A stretch of 64,000 nucleotides of DNA from Enterobacteriaceae bacterium RIT691 (GCA_009668205.1 WJYM01000002.1:496001-560000), one strand, 5' to 3'; positions 45,436-58,693 are shown, numbered from the stretch's first letter. Numbers and translations are program-made. Notes: generated by a model not told the origin, from the sequence alone.

Positions 45436-45545
45436 TAGCCCGGCAAACGCAGTGCCGCCAGGTCGTGGCGTTGGCGGGTGGCGCAACGCTTACCCGCCCT
45501 ACATCTGGCACGAGTATCGCTTCTCCCCCTCTCCCTCAGGGAGAG
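45436..45545. repeat. REP-type palindromes between npr and mtgA
   Basis: Two REP-like units, about 45436-45462 (gtagcccggcaaacg ... gccgcca) and 45474-45503 (ggcgggtggcgcaacgct ... acccgcc), then ctctccct/agggagag (45530-45545). They fill the whole gap between convergent npr and mtgA. yrbL, which holds this place in K-12, is absent. Confidence 0.75.
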
Positions 45546-45558
45546 TGACCTTCAAGGC

Positions 45559-46284
45559 TTAATGCAGCTTATTTGCCTGCATAAACCCTTCCCCCCCTAG
45601 CTGGTGCATCTGGCGCAAAATCCATGCCTGGCGGCTACGGATATACCCGGACGGCGCATCGGCCCGGAATTTAATCGGGTTGGGCAACACGGCGGCCAAC
45701 AGCGCAGCTTCGGACATCGTCAGCTTGCTGGCGGGTTTATGGAAATAGCGCTGTGAGGCAGCCTCAACGCCAAAGGTACCTTCGCCGAATTCAGCAATAT
45801 TCAGATAGACCGTGAGAATGCGCTTCTTGCTCCACACCGTTTCAACCCCGACGGTCAACCCGGCTTCCAGTCCTTTTCGCAGCCAGCTGCGACCATCCCA
45901 CAAAAACAGATTTTTCGCCGTTTGTTGTGACAAGGTGGAGGCTCCACGGATGCGGTTATCATTCCGCTCGTTGTGCGCAAATGCTTTTTCAATCGCGGCA
46001 ACGTCAAACCCCCAATGCTCCGGGAATTTCTGATCTTCAGAAGCAATCACCGCCAGCCCCATCCACGGTGAAATCTCATCCATGCTGACCCAATCCGAAT
46101 GGGCGAGATAGTGGAAATTTCCGCTCAACACCGCACCCAGCTGCCGCTCAACCATCACCGCAGAGAACGGAACGGGAAGAAAGCTAAACAACACAATGCC
46201 ACCGCCCCACAAAACGGCCAGCGCCAGAACGGTGCGCAGCAGAATTTTTTTCAGTCTGGATAAAGGGGAAGACCGCAAATTCAT
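45559..46284 (-). CDS. mtgA: MtgA, monofunctional peptidoglycan glycosyltransferase
   Basis: GT51 enzyme polymerising lipid II without a transpeptidase domain. 241 residues; membrane anchor about 14-35. GT51 motifs: [13 protein letters not shown] (motif 1 with catalytic Glu), [16 protein letters not shown] (motif 2) and RKGLEA (motif 3). In K-12 elbB lies between arcB and mtgA; here mtgA is followed upstream directly by arcZ-arcB. Confidence 0.96.
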   Translation of the reverse strand: MNLRSSPLSRLKKILLRTVLALAVLWGGGIVLFSFLPVPFSAVMVERQLGAVLSGNFHYLAHSDWVSMDEISPWMGLAVIASEDQKFPEHWGFDVAAIEKAFAHNERNDNRIRGASTLSQQTAKNLFLWDGRSWLRKGLEAGLTVGVETVWSKKRILTVYLNIAEFGEGTFGVEAASQRYFHKPASKLTMSEAALLAAVLPNPIKFRADAPSGYIRSRQAWILRQMHQLGGEGFMQANKLH

Positions 46285-46437
46285 TTACCCCATCCTGATG
46301 TATCACCCAGTTTTATCATTCTACATTTCCTTTAGCGCTACTTTAGCTCCGCTTTAGCAATACTGACGTGCAACTATTTGAAGAATATTAAAAATCCTTA
46401 TTTACTCGCCGTACATCACACATTTAACTGATTTACG

Positions 46438-46465
46438 TAACAAATATAATAAGCTTTGCTATCTT
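46438..46465 (+). promoter_or_regulatory. Probable arcZ promoter
   Basis: -10 TATCTT at 46460-46465 and a partial -35 GTAACA near 46437-46442 with a 17-bp spacer. The inferred start, seven bases past the -10, gives an RNA of the length of E. coli ArcZ. In E. coli ArcA-P represses this promoter; I cannot fix an ArcA site here. Confidence 0.6.
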
Positions 46466-46472
46466 AATGAGC

Positions 46473-46593
46473 GTGCAATCTGAATTCTCCGGTTGCGTCT
46501 GTCTATCTCATTAAAATTATCAAGGCGCAGCCACGTTTTCCCTGGTGTTGGCGCAGTATTCGCGCACCCCGGCTTGACCGGGGTCATTTTTTT
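46473..46593 (+). ncRNA. arcZ: ArcZ (RyhA/SraH) Hfq-dependent small RNA
   Basis: About 121 nt, transcribed opposite to arcB. The 3' half closely matches E. coli ArcZ as I remember it: ggcgcagcc, ccctggtgttggcgcagta, and ttcgcgcaccccgg, with terminator stem accccgg/ccggggt (46566-46572/46578-46584) and seven T. The ccctggtgttgg segment is the start of the processed 56-nt form carrying the seed. The 5' half has diverged but keeps ctcatta-aat-at spacing. In E. coli ArcZ activates rpoS and represses arcB, so it is a feedback loop with the neighbour. It ends two bases inside the arcB stop codon. Confidence 0.9.
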
Positions 46594-48919
46594 ATCGACT
46601 GGCTACCCACGCTTTTAAGGTGTCGACATCCTGCTGCCATTCGGCTTTCATCTCTTCAACCCATTCACCTACGTTATCCCACCAGGCGGGAAGATCCGGC
46701 GTCTGGATCTGCTGACCCAACTGTTGAATATGCCGTAGACCAATCGATCCCGCAGCCCCTTTAATTTTATGACCTTCTTCGACGATACCTTTCTGGTCGC
46801 GGGCCGTCAGGTTAGATTCCAGCACCGCCAAATAACCCGGCATCATTTTCTCGAAGACAGCCAGACCGTCGGTGATAAGCTTGGGCCCGACCAGTTCGAT
46901 ATACTGCTGCAGCATGTCCGTGTCCAACACGCTGTGTGATTTGCTGTTATCCGGGGTTGTCACTTTGCTCTCCTCATCGTCAGTCATATCCCAGAATTTC
47001 TGGATCATCGCGGTCAGCGCCGGCACCGACAGCGGCTTGCTCAGCACGTCATCCATCCCGGCGTTCATATATTCCCTTTTATCTTTCAGCACGTTAGCGG
47101 TCAGTGCCACCAGCGGGGGAAGTTCATCCGCGTGATAGCGCTGCTTCAGCTCGCGGGAGATATCCAGCCCGGTCATGTCCGGAAGTTGAATATCCAGCAG
47201 CACCAGGTCGTACTCAGCCGGAGAGAACATCTCCAGCGCCGCCTTGCCGGTCATGGCGACATCCACGCTGTTGCCTAATTTTTCCAGCACCGAACGCGCC
47301 ACAATGACATTGAGCTCAATGTCTTCCACCAGCAGAACATGCAGCGCCGGCAGCGGCATCTCATCGCCGTCGTCCGTGGCATTCACTTCTTCTGCCAGGG
47401 CTGGAGCATGAACGGTTAGCGTAAAGACAGAGCCTTTGCCCGGCTCACTGCCCACGGTAATGTCACCGCCCATGCTTTTCGCCAGACGCCGTGAAACCGC
47501 CAGACCAATCCCGGTCCCTGTTGCCGGTTTCCCGCCCTGGCTATCTTTCACCTGATAATACATCGCAAAAATCTTGTCCTGCTCTTCCTGAGGAATACCG
47601 ATACCGGAATCTTCCACTTCAAAGCGCAGCATATTGCCCTCGTCATAACGCACCCGAACAGACACATTCCCCTGCTGGGTGAACTTCACGGCGTTGCTGA
47701 TCAGGTTCCACAAGATTTGACGCAGACGAGTGCCATCGGTAATCACCTTATGCGGCAACGGCAAGGTAGGATCCATGACAAAACGCAGCCCTTTCTGCTG
47801 GGCCTGCAAACCCGAAAGATTCTCCAGATCGGCCAGGAAGCTGGTGAAGTCGACAGGCTGGTTATCCAGCTGGACTTTGCGGCGCTCCATTTTATCCATG
47901 TCGATAATATCGTTGAAAATATTCCCCAGCGTCACCGCCGAAACATGGATGGTTTTCAGGTATTTTTCCTGTTCGGCAGTCAGCTCGGTATCCAGCAGAA
48001 TCCGGCTCAGGCCGACAATGCCATTCAGCGGCGTACGCAGTTCGTGGCTGATAGTGGAGATAAACGTGGTTTTATCACGGCTGGCTCTCTCCAGCGCATC
48101 CTGATAGCGCTTACGTTCGGTGATATCGCGGCCAAATCCCATCAAACCGTGGCGTCTGCCGATGCGGTCGTAATAGGGCACTTTGCGAATTTCGAAGCAG
48201 GCCTTACGCCCATCCGGGTAATCCAGCCACTGTTCGTAAGTCAGGGACACGTTGTGACGGAACACTTTTTCGTCCGTTTCAATGACTTTAGCTGCCGCTT
48301 CCGGCGAGTAAACATCGGCGGGTTTGAGGTGAATAAGTTGCTTTTCGCTTTTTCCGGTCAGCAGCTCCATCGCGCGGTTACAGCCTGAAAACTCTTTGTC
48401 TTCATTGCGATAGAAAACCAAATCCGGAGAAGCATCGAGGAAGGAACGCAGGAAGGAAGATTGCTGTTCCAACTGAAGCTGCGTCTCTGCACGCTCTTGC
48501 ATCTCAATTTTGAGCTGCTCAAGGGTGCTCTGACGCTCCTCTTCGGCTTTCACACGATCGCTGATTTCCTGATTCAGCTGAGCGATGTTGTCTTTCAGCT
48601 GCACGTTAAGCTTGAGGTCACGATCGCGCATCTCCTCCAGCTTCTCGACGACTCGCGTCAAACGCTGGCGGGACTCTTCCAGTTGCTCCACCACCACCGA
48701 GAGAAAATAGACGGCCCAGGGGGTAATTAACAGGCCAAAGAATATGGAGCGAATAACATCGATGCTCTCCACCTGGCCATGCAACACCATGGTTACCGCC
48801 ATCTGGACAACAATCGCCAGCACCACCAGCGCCAGTGCCAGCAGCATCGAGAAACGCACCAGGCCGAGCTTCATCATCAGGTCGACATAGTACTGCGCAA
48901 GCTTTCGGATTTGCTTCAT
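46592..48919 (-). CDS. arcB: ArcB, anoxic redox-control hybrid sensor kinase
   Basis: Senses quinone redox state and phosphorylates ArcA. Start MKQIRKLAQYY with AAGGA upstream gives 775 residues; 52 more open codons upstream lack homology. Two membrane helices (about 25-77), coiled coil linker, PAS domain, HisKA with SHELRTPLNG (His292 by alignment), ATPase motifs NAVKFT and GTGIGLA, receiver with LLDIQLP (Asp576), and Hpt domain with EEGHKIKGAAGS (His717). The sensor cysteines were not located by me. The final residues are shorter than in K-12 (VASR). Confidence 0.97.
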   Translation of the reverse strand: MKQIRKLAQYYVDLMMKLGLVRFSMLLALALVVLAIVVQMAVTMVLHGQVESIDVIRSIFFGLLITPWAVYFLSVVVEQLEESRQRLTRVVEKLEEMRDRDLKLNVQLKDNIAQLNQEISDRVKAEEERQSTLEQLKIEMQERAETQLQLEQQSSFLRSFLDASPDLVFYRNEDKEFSGCNRAMELLTGKSEKQLIHLKPADVYSPEAAAKVIETDEKVFRHNVSLTYEQWLDYPDGRKACFEIRKVPYYDRIGRRHGLMGFGRDITERKRYQDALERASRDKTTFISTISHELRTPLNGIVGLSRILLDTELTAEQEKYLKTIHVSAVTLGNIFNDIIDMDKMERRKVQLDNQPVDFTSFLADLENLSGLQAQQKGLRFVMDPTLPLPHKVITDGTRLRQILWNLISNAVKFTQQGNVSVRVRYDEGNMLRFEVEDSGIGIPQEEQDKIFAMYYQVKDSQGGKPATGTGIGLAVSRRLAKSMGGDITVGSEPGKGSVFTLTVHAPALAEEVNATDDGDEMPLPALHVLLVEDIELNVIVARSVLEKLGNSVDVAMTGKAALEMFSPAEYDLVLLDIQLPDMTGLDISRELKQRYHADELPPLVALTANVLKDKREYMNAGMDDVLSKPLSVPALTAMIQKFWDMTDDEESKVTTPDNSKSHSVLDTDMLQQYIELVGPKLITDGLAVFEKMMPGYLAVLESNLTARDQKGIVEEGHKIKGAAGSIGLRHIQQLGQQIQTPDLPAWWDNVGEWVEEMKAEWQQDVDTLKAWVASR

Positions 48920-49015
48920 AGGGATTTCCTTCACCACATCATCGCTCAATAATACCCAATTCTGAGCAACGCGTTGAAGGTTGTGCGAAAAATGCGGGGT
49001 GTATTCGATGCGATT

Positions 49016-49080
49016 GCCCGGCGGCTCTGCGTTTGCCGGGCCTACGTGTAGGTCGGGTAAGGCAATAGCCGCCACCCGAC
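49016..49080. repeat. REP-type pair between yhcC and arcB
   Basis: Two palindromic units: 49016-49046 (gcccggcggctctgcgtttgccgggc, then ctacg) and 49048-49080 (gtaggtcgggtaaggc ... gccacccgac), head to tail. They sit between two same-strand genes, just upstream of the arcB leader. Confidence 0.78.
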
Positions 49081-49089
49081 AAAAGGGGT

Positions 49090-50025
49090 TTATGCCAAAG
49101 GAGGGAAACCAGACCAGCTGCGTCCCAAAGCCGAGCCCTGCACGCCGTGCTCATTGAGGTATTTGTCGAGTTCCAGCATGCCCGTCCAGCGGTTCTCACA
49201 CCACAGCGGCGCTAACAGCGTTGGGCGACGCGCGTTGGCAGAGATTCGGTGATAAATCACCTCGGGTGGTGTATGGCGGATCATCTCTCCGGCGGTCACG
49301 GTGTAGTCGTCCAGTTCGATGCCGTTAAGCCGTCCGGCTTCCCAGGCTTTCGCCATAATGCTACCGGTCACGATGTGTAACGGGTGAAGCTTGATGCCAT
49401 CCACGCCGGTCTCAACGACTTTCTCGAGCGTTTCCATGCACTCTGCCTGCCCTTCGCCCGGCAGGCCAACAATCAGGTGCGAGCACACTTTCAGCCCGCG
49501 TTCGCGTGCCAGCAGCGTGGTGGTCTGATAGCAGGCAAAGTCATGCCCGCGGTTAATACGATGCAGCGTTTTATCCTGCGCGCTCTGCAAACCCAGCTCC
49601 AGCCAGACTTCATAGCCCTGGTCTTTATATTCACTGAGTAAATCAAGCACCGCTTCCGGTACACAATCCGGCCGCGTTCCCACACACAGCCCGACAATGT
49701 TGGCCTCACTGACTGCCTGCTGGTACATCGAACGCAGTACCTGAACTTCTGCAAAAGTGCTGGTGTAGGCCTGAAAATAGGCAAGATAGCGTTTCGCGCG
49801 ATTCACGAGGCTTGCCTGGTGTGCCAACTGTTCGCGAATAGAGTTGTGCTGCTGCGTTTCATCAGCGAACGACGCGACATTACAGAAAGTACAGCCACCG
49901 CGGCCAATGGTGCCATCCCGGTTCGGGCAGCTAAAACCGCCGTGCAGGGTAAGCTTATGGACCTTTTCGCCATAACGACGGGAAAGATCCCCACCAAACA
50001 TATTGACTAATTTCTGTAACTGCAT
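49090..50025 (-). CDS. yhcC: YhcC, radical SAM protein
   Basis: 311-residue TIM-barrel radical SAM enzyme of the Elp3/MiaB-like fold. Cluster cysteines are Cys33, Cys45 and Cys48 (CX11CX2C), a spacing kept in the YhcC family. Other conserved parts are VGLCVGTRPDCVPE and SHLIVGLPGEGQ. The true substrate is not known to me. It reads away from gltB, with the long gltB regulatory region between. Confidence 0.92.
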   Translation of the reverse strand: MQLQKLVNMFGGDLSRRYGEKVHKLTLHGGFSCPNRDGTIGRGGCTFCNVASFADETQQHNSIREQLAHQASLVNRAKRYLAYFQAYTSTFAEVQVLRSMYQQAVSEANIVGLCVGTRPDCVPEAVLDLLSEYKDQGYEVWLELGLQSAQDKTLHRINRGHDFACYQTTTLLARERGLKVCSHLIVGLPGEGQAECMETLEKVVETGVDGIKLHPLHIVTGSIMAKAWEAGRLNGIELDDYTVTAGEMIRHTPPEVIYHRISANARRPTLLAPLWCENRWTGMLELDKYLNEHGVQGSALGRSWSGFPPLA

Positions 50026-50696
50026 AATCTGATAAACCGCACCTTTCGAAGAGGTGCAAAGCCTGCCATTTTTAGTCTCTTTCGGCGATGACCTGGATCA
50101 AGCGCCCCCGAGACCCTATATCTATTGAATAAACAGTCAACATTACTGCAATTTCATTCACCTCTCGGGTGATGACTTTTCCTTATGCTTTACCCCTATT
50201 TTTCTCGATAGCCGTCACAGATTAAAAACAGTGTCATGCCGGGCATTCTGACCGTTAGGCAGAACTTTATTCTGCGATAAAAAAAGGTTTCAGCACAGAT
50301 CCATGATATTTACGCCCTCATATAGTGAGACAGATCACACCTGACGGGGGATCCCACTGAGGTAAATGTGATGTAAAAAAGCTTAATTAATCATATTAAT
50401 CATCACGTTAACCACCTGGTAGCACATTTTCGTATCAATAAGATTGCCATTTGACCTGTGTGCGGATTCCCGATAAGTTGAGGATCCGCTGGAAGCTTTC
50501 TCGATGAGCAGTCTGCTCATCATATTTATGCAGTAATTGAGATTCCCTCTGAAGCAAGTCCGCAATACTTGTTTACCGATGCGAAGGATTATAAGAGGAC
50601 GAATACGTGGCCTGTGGCTTCGTCGCCTTACTCTTTCTGTGCCTGTGCGCAATCGGTATCGGAGCGTCTCCGTAGAGCCTGGGGAGGTTCACTGAT
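50026..50696 (+). other. 670-bp gltB regulatory region, no gene seen
   Basis: No supported ORF. It holds a CRP-like site (50324-50339), AT-rich stretches (near 50380-50410), and several leader inverted repeats: gcggat/atccgc (50462-50467/50484-50489) and gatgagcag/ctgctcatc (50503-50511/50513-50521). A 10-codon ORF at 50504 sits inside the second hairpin. In E. coli the gltB upstream region binds Lrp, IHF and CRP; I could not place Lrp or IHF sites. A Shine-Dalgarno gggagg is nine bases before the gltB start. Confidence 0.8.
50324..50339 (+). promoter_or_regulatory. CRP-like site upstream of gltB
   Basis: agtga-gacaga-tcaca: 9 of 10 matches to the CRP half-sites with correct 6-bp spacing, 358 bases before the gltB start. 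In E. coli CRP acts on gltBDF. Confidence 0.6.
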
Positions 50697-53600
50697 ATGT
50701 TGTACGATAAATCTCTTGAGAGGGATAACTGTGGTTTCGGCCTGATCGCCCACATAGAAGGCGAACCTAGCCACAAGGTAGTGCGTACCGCCATTCACGC
50801 ACTGGCCCGCATGCAGCACCGTGGTGCGATTCTTGCCGATGGTAAAACCGGTGACGGTTGCGGCCTGCTGCTGCAAAAACCGGATCGCTTCTTCCGCCTG
50901 GTGGCCGAAGAGCACGGCTGGCGTTTAGCCAAAAACTACGCCGTCGGGATGCTGTTCCTCAATCAGGATCCTGAGCTGGCTGCGGCTGCCCGCCGCGTCG
51001 TTGAAGAAGAACTTCAGCGCGAAACCCTGTCCATCGTCGGCTGGCGCGAAGTGCCCACCAACGAAGGGGTACTCGGTGAAATCGCCCTCTCCTCGCTGCC
51101 ACGCATTGAACAAATTTTCGTGAACGCTCCGGCTGGCTGGCGCCCGCGCGATATGGAACGTCGGTTGTTCATCGCCCGTCGTCGCATTGAGAAGCGTCTG
51201 CAGGAAGACAAAGAGTTCTACGTTTGTAGTCTCTCGAACCTGATTAACATCTACAAAGGTCTTTGTATGCCGGCAGACCTGCCGCGCTTCTACCTGGATC
51301 TCGCGGACCTGCGTCTGGAATCGGCCATTTGCCTGTTCCACCAGCGCTTTTCCACCAACACCGTGCCACGCTGGCCGCTGGCACAGCCGTTCCGCTATCT
51401 GGCGCACAACGGTGAAATCAACACCATCACGGGTAACCGCCAGTGGGCTCGTGCACGTACCTATAAGTTCCAGACGCCACTGATCCCCGATCTGCATGAC
51501 GCCGCACCGTTCGTCAACGAAACCGGCTCTGATTCCAGCTCAATGGACAACATGCTCGAACTGCTGTTAGCAGGCGGGATGGATATTGTGCGTGCGATGC
51601 GTCTGCTGGTACCACCAGCGTGGCAGAACAACCCGGATATGGACACCGATCTGCGTGCCTTCTTCGACTTCAACTCCATGCACATGGAGCCGTGGGATGG
51701 CCCGGCCGGTATCGTCATGTCCGACGGGCGCTATGCGGCCTGTAACCTCGACCGTAACGGCCTGCGCCCGGCGCGCTACGTCATCACCAAAGATAAACTC
51801 ATCACCTGCGCTTCAGAAGTCGGGATCTGGGATTACCAGCCGGACGAAGTGGTCGAAAAAGGCCGCGTCGGCCCGGGTGAGCTGATGGTTATCGATACCC
51901 GCGCGGGCCGTATTCTGCACTCCGCAGAAACCGACCACGATCTGAAAATTCGCCATCCGTACAAAGAGTGGATGGAGAAAAACGTGCGCCGTCTGGTGCC
52001 GTTCGAAGATCTGCCGGATGAAGAAGTGGGCAGCCGCGAACTGGACGACGACATGCTCGCCAGCTTCCAGAAACAGTTTAACTACAGCGCAGAAGAGCTG
52101 GACTCCATCATCCGCGTGCTGGGTGAAAACGGCCAGGAAGCGGTCGGTTCGATGGGCGACGATACCCCATTTGCCGTGCTCTCCAGCCAGCCGCGCATCA
52201 TTTACGACTACTTCCGTCAGCAGTTCGCACAGGTAACCAACCCGCCGATCGACCCGCTGCGTGAAGCGCATGTGATGTCGCTCGCCACCAGCATTGGCCG
52301 TGAAATGAACGTCTTCTGTGAAGCAGAAGGCCAGGCGCACCGTCTGAGCTTCAAATCGCCGATTCTGCTGTACTCTGATTTCAAACAGCTGACCACCATG
52401 CAGGAAGAGCATTATCGCGCCGACACGCTCGATATTACCTTCGATGTGAGTGAAGCCACGCTGGAAGAAACCGTGAACGCGCTGTGCGATAAAGCCGAGC
52501 AGATGGTGCGTAACGGCACCGTACTGTTGGTGCTGTCTGACCGCAACATTGCGAAAAACCGTCTGCCGGTGCCGGCGCCAATGGCGGTGGGTGCTATCCA
52601 GACGCGCCTGGTCGATAAGAGCCTGCGCTGCGATGCCAACATCATCGTGGAAACCGCCAGTGCCCGCGACCCGCACCACTTTGCGGTACTGCTGGGCTTC
52701 GGCGCGACGGCTATCTACCCGTACCTCGCCTATGAAACCCTGGCGAAGCTGGTCGACAGCAAAGCCATCGAAAAAGATTATCGCCATGCGATGCTGAACT
52801 ACCGTAACGGCATCAACAAAGGCCTGTACAAAATCATGTCCAAAATGGGCATCTCCACCATCGCCTCTTACCGCTGCTCGAAGCTGTTTGAAGCGGTCGG
52901 TCTGCACGATACCGTCGCCAACACCTGCTTCCAGGGTGTGGTCAGCCGTATCGGCGGTGCCGGGTTTGAAGATTTCCAGCAGGACCTGCTGAATCTCTCC
53001 AAGCGAGCCTGGCTGGCGCGTAAGCCGCTGGATCAGGGTGGTCTGCTGAAATACGTCCACGGTGGTGAATATCACGCCTACAACCCGGACGTCGTGCGTA
53101 CGCTGCAACAGGCGGTACAAAGCGGCGAGTACAGCGATTATCAGCAGTATGCTGAACTGGTTAACACCCGCCCGGCGGCAACGCTGCGCGATCTGCTGGC
53201 GCTGAATCCTGGTGATACCGCGGTCAGCCTCAATGAGGTGGAGCCAGCCAAAGATCTGTTTAAACGCTTTGATACCGCAGCGATGTCTATCGGCGCGTTA
53301 AGCCCGGAAGCGCACGAAGCGCTGGCGGAAGCCATGAACAGCATCGGCGGCAACTCGAACTCCGGCGAAGGCGGCGAAGATCCGGCGCGCTACGGCACCA
53401 ATAAAGTGTCGCGCATCAAACAGGTTGCTTCAGGTCGCTTTGGCGTGACTCCGGCATACCTGGTGAACGCAGATGTCATCCAAATTAAAGTCGCTCAGGG
53501 TGCGAAACCAGGCGAAGGTGGCCAGTTACCGGGTGATAAAGTCACTCCGTACATCGCCAAACTGCGTTATTCCGTCCCGGGTGTGACCTTAATTTCCCCG

Positions 53601-55157
53601 CCGCCGCATCATGATATTTACTCTATCGAAGATCTGGCGCAGCTGATTTTCGACCTGAAACAGGTCAACCCAAAAGCGATGATCTCCGTGAAACTGGTTT
53701 CCGAACCGGGCGTGGGCACTATCGCAACGGGCGTGGCGAAAGCCTACGCCGATTTAATCACCATTGCCGGCTATGACGGCGGCACCGGCGCAAGCCCGCT
53801 CTCCTCCGTGAAATACGCAGGCTGTCCGTGGGAACTGGGCCTGGTGGAAACGCAGCAGGCGCTGGTCGCTAACGGCCTGCGTCACAAGATTCGCCTGCAG
53901 ATCGACGGCGGTCTGAAAACCGGCCTCGACATCATCAAAGCGGCGATTCTGGGTGCAGAAAGCTTCGGCTTCGGCACCGGCCCGATGGTCGCGCTGGGGT
54001 GTAAATACCTGCGTATTTGCCACCTGAATAACTGTGCAACCGGTGTTGCAACCCAGGACGACAAACTGCGTAAGAACCACTACCACGGCCTGCCGTTCAA
54101 AGTGACCAACTACTTTGAATTTATTGCCCGTGAAGTCCGTGAGTTGATGGCGCAGCTTGGCGTGAAGCGCCTGGTGGATCTGATTGGTCGTACTGACCTG
54201 CTGAAAGAGCTGGACGGGTTTACCGCCAAACAGCAGAAACTGAATCTGGCAAAACTGCTGGAAACCGCAGAGCCGCATCCAGGCAAAGCGCTGTACTGCA
54301 CCGAGAACAACCCGCCGTTCGATAACGGTGTGCTGAATGCGCAGCTGCTACAGCAGGCAAAACCGTATGTCGATGATAAGCAGAGCAAAACGTTCTGGTT
54401 TGATATCCGCAATACCGACCGCTCCGTCGGCGCATCGCTCTCTGGCTATATCGCCGAGACGCACGGTGACCAGGGCCTGGCTGCGGATCCGATTAAAGCG
54501 CACTTCAGCGGTACTGCTGGCCAGAGCTTCGGCGTGTGGAACGCAGGCGGCGTGGAGTTGTACCTGACTGGCGATGCCAACGACTACGTGGGCAAAGGCA
54601 TGGCGGGCGGTCTGCTGGCGATTCGTCCTCCGGTCGGCTCGGCATTCCGCAGTCATGAAGCGAGCATCATCGGCAACACCTGTCTGTATGGCGCAACCGG
54701 CGGACGCCTCTATGCCGCAGGCCGCGCGGGCGAACGTTTCGGCGTACGTAACTCCGGTGCTATCACCGTGGTGGAAGGTATTGGCGATAACGGTTGTGAA
54801 TACATGACTGGCGGTATTGTCTGCGTGCTCGGCAAAACCGGCGTCAACTTTGGCGCAGGCATGACTGGCGGCTTCGCTTACGTACTGGATGAAGACGGTG
54901 ATTTCCGCAAACGCGTGAACCCGGAACTGGTTGAAGTGTTGGACGTTGAAACTCTTGCTATCCACGAAGAGCATCTGCGCGGGCTCATCACCGAACACGT
55001 TCAGCTGACCGGCTCGTCGCGCGGCGAAGAGATCCTGGCAAACTGGCCAGCATTCTCCGCGAAATTCGCTCTGGTTAAACCGAAGTCCAGCGATGTGAAA
55101 GCTCTGTTGGGTCACCGTAGTCGTAGCGCCGCTGAATTGCGCGTGCAGGCGCAGTAA
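50697..55157 (+). CDS. gltB: GltB, large subunit of NADPH-glutamate synthase
   Basis: Makes two glutamates from glutamine and 2-oxoglutarate; main ammonia-assimilation route with GlnA. 1486 residues, as in E. coli. Residues 1-11 are a propeptide; Cys12 (ERDNCGFGL) becomes the N-terminal nucleophile of the type II amidotransferase after cleavage. The central region and the FMN-binding synthase domain follow ([17 protein letters not shown]), with 3Fe-4S cysteines in [12 protein letters not shown]; a C-terminal GXGXG beta-helix ends the protein. An in-frame TAG eight codons before the ATG supports this start. gltD follows after 9 bases. Confidence 0.98.
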   Translation: MLYDKSLERDNCGFGLIAHIEGEPSHKVVRTAIHALARMQHRGAILADGKTGDGCGLLLQKPDRFFRLVAEEHGWRLAKNYAVGMLFLNQDPELAAAARRVVEEELQRETLSIVGWREVPTNEGVLGEIALSSLPRIEQIFVNAPAGWRPRDMERRLFIARRRIEKRLQEDKEFYVCSLSNLINIYKGLCMPADLPRFYLDLADLRLESAICLFHQRFSTNTVPRWPLAQPFRYLAHNGEINTITGNRQWARARTYKFQTPLIPDLHDAAPFVNETGSDSSSMDNMLELLLAGGMDIVRAMRLLVPPAWQNNPDMDTDLRAFFDFNSMHMEPWDGPAGIVMSDGRYAACNLDRNGLRPARYVITKDKLITCASEVGIWDYQPDEVVEKGRVGPGELMVIDTRAGRILHSAETDHDLKIRHPYKEWMEKNVRRLVPFEDLPDEEVGSRELDDDMLASFQKQFNYSAEELDSIIRVLGENGQEAVGSMGDDTPFAVLSSQPRIIYDYFRQQFAQVTNPPIDPLREAHVMSLATSIGREMNVFCEAEGQAHRLSFKSPILLYSDFKQLTTMQEEHYRADTLDITFDVSEATLEETVNALCDKAEQMVRNGTVLLVLSDRNIAKNRLPVPAPMAVGAIQTRLVDKSLRCDANIIVETASARDPHHFAVLLGFGATAIYPYLAYETLAKLVDSKAIEKDYRHAMLNYRNGINKGLYKIMSKMGISTIASYRCSKLFEAVGLHDTVANTCFQGVVSRIGGAGFEDFQQDLLNLSKRAWLARKPLDQGGLLKYVHGGEYHAYNPDVVRTLQQAVQSGEYSDYQQYAELVNTRPAATLRDLLALNPGDTAVSLNEVEPAKDLFKRFDTAAMSIGALSPEAHEALAEAMNSIGGNSNSGEGGEDPARYGTNKVSRIKQVASGRFGVTPAYLVNADVIQIKVAQGAKPGEGGQLPGDKVTPYIAKLRYSVPGVTLISPPPHHDIYSIEDLAQLIFDLKQVNPKAMISVKLVSEPGVGTIATGVAKAYADLITIAGYDGGTGASPLSSVKYAGCPWELGLVETQQALVANGLRHKIRLQIDGGLKTGLDIIKAAILGAESFGFGTGPMVALGCKYLRICHLNNCATGVATQDDKLRKNHYHGLPFKVTNYFEFIAREVRELMAQLGVKRLVDLIGRTDLLKELDGFTAKQQKLNLAKLLETAEPHPGKALYCTENNPPFDNGVLNAQLLQQAKPYVDDKQSKTFWFDIRNTDRSVGASLSGYIAETHGDQGLAADPIKAHFSGTAGQSFGVWNAGGVELYLTGDANDYVGKGMAGGLLAIRPPVGSAFRSHEASIIGNTCLYGATGGRLYAAGRAGERFGVRNSGAITVVEGIGDNGCEYMTGGIVCVLGKTGVNFGAGMTGGFAYVLDEDGDFRKRVNPELVEVLDVETLAIHEEHLRGLITEHVQLTGSSRGEEILANWPAFSAKFALVKPKSSDVKALLGHRSRSAAELRVQAQ

Positions 55158-56585
<1,428 letters not shown>

Positions 56586-56591
56586 AAAGCA

Positions 56592-56623
56592 ATGCCGGGT
56601 GGCGATACCGCCTTACCCGGCAT
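56592..56623. repeat. REP-type palindrome after gltD
   Basis: Palindrome atgccgggtggcg ... cgccttacccggcat, a typical enterobacterial REP, seven bases after the gltD stop. Confidence 0.85.
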
Positions 56624-56641
56624 AGATTTTTATGACAACAG

Positions 56642-56664
56642 GCCCGATGGACACATCGGGCTTT

Positions 56665-56666
<2 letters not shown>
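56642..56666 (+). terminator. Terminator of gltBD
   Basis: Stem gcccgatg/catcgggc (56642-56649/56654-56661) followed by five T. It touches the end of the convergent nanQ gene. Confidence 0.88.
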
Positions 56667-57994
<1,328 letters not shown>

Positions 57995-57998
<4 letters not shown>

Positions 57999-58684
57999 TT
58001 CACCGCCTCGCGCATCGCCTGATTAAACCACTCACAAATATGTTCCAATCGGGTAATGGCTGAACCTACCGTGACCGCCCATGCACCCTGTTGCATTGCC
58101 TGCGCCGCCAGCGCCGGAGAGTTATACCGCCCTTCGGCAATCACCCGACAGCCCGCCTCGCTGAGCGCCTTGACCAGCGCCAGATCGGGCGCATCGGGCA
58201 CCGGACCACCGAGATAACCGGAAAGCGTGGAGCCAATAATTTCTGCTCCCTGATGGTGGCAATAGACGCCGTCCTCCAGCGAAGAGCAGTCCGCCATCGC
58301 CAGTAAACCGTGATGATGAATTCGGGCTAACACGTCCTGGACAGGCACAGGCCGTGGGCGATCGGTGCCGTCGAAGGCGATAATACTGGCCCCCGCTGCG
58401 GCAAGCGCGTCCACATCGTCCAGATACGGCGTGATGCGTACCGGCGAATCGCTCAGATCGCGCTTGATAATGCCAATAATTGGGATCGTGACCTGTTCGC
58501 GCGTGGCCCGCAGGTTTTCTATCCCTTCTATCCGCAGCGCTACCGCACCCGCCTGCTCCGCCGCCAGTGCCATCGCGGCGACGATTTCCGGTTTATCGAG
58601 CGGGCTGCCCGGCACGGGCTGGCAGGACACAATCAGTCCGCCACGGCTACGAATGGAGAAATCCAGCTGTTCTGTTCCTGACAT
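57995..58684 (-). CDS. nanE: NanE, ManNAc-6-phosphate 2-epimerase
   Basis: Converts ManNAc-6-P to GlcNAc-6-P. 229 residues, TIM-barrel. Active-site segments: [27 protein letters not shown] with the catalytic Lys, and [13 protein letters not shown]. Nine bases downstream of nanT; overlaps nanK by 4 nt. Confidence 0.96.
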
Positions 58685-58693
58685 TCTGACTCC

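Noticed and set aside
50255-50285. gcagaa/ttctgc hairpin next to an A-run considered as a terminator
   Set aside because: The homopolymer is on the wrong side for either strand, and no gene ends nearby.
50504-50536. 10-codon ORF in the gltB leader considered as a gene
   Set aside because: Lies inside a hairpin, has no clear Shine-Dalgarno and low-information sequence; mentioned only as part of the leader.
51813-53120. 435-codon open frame antisense to gltB
   Set aside because: Shadow of a long, highly expressed gene; no promoter, start signal or homology.
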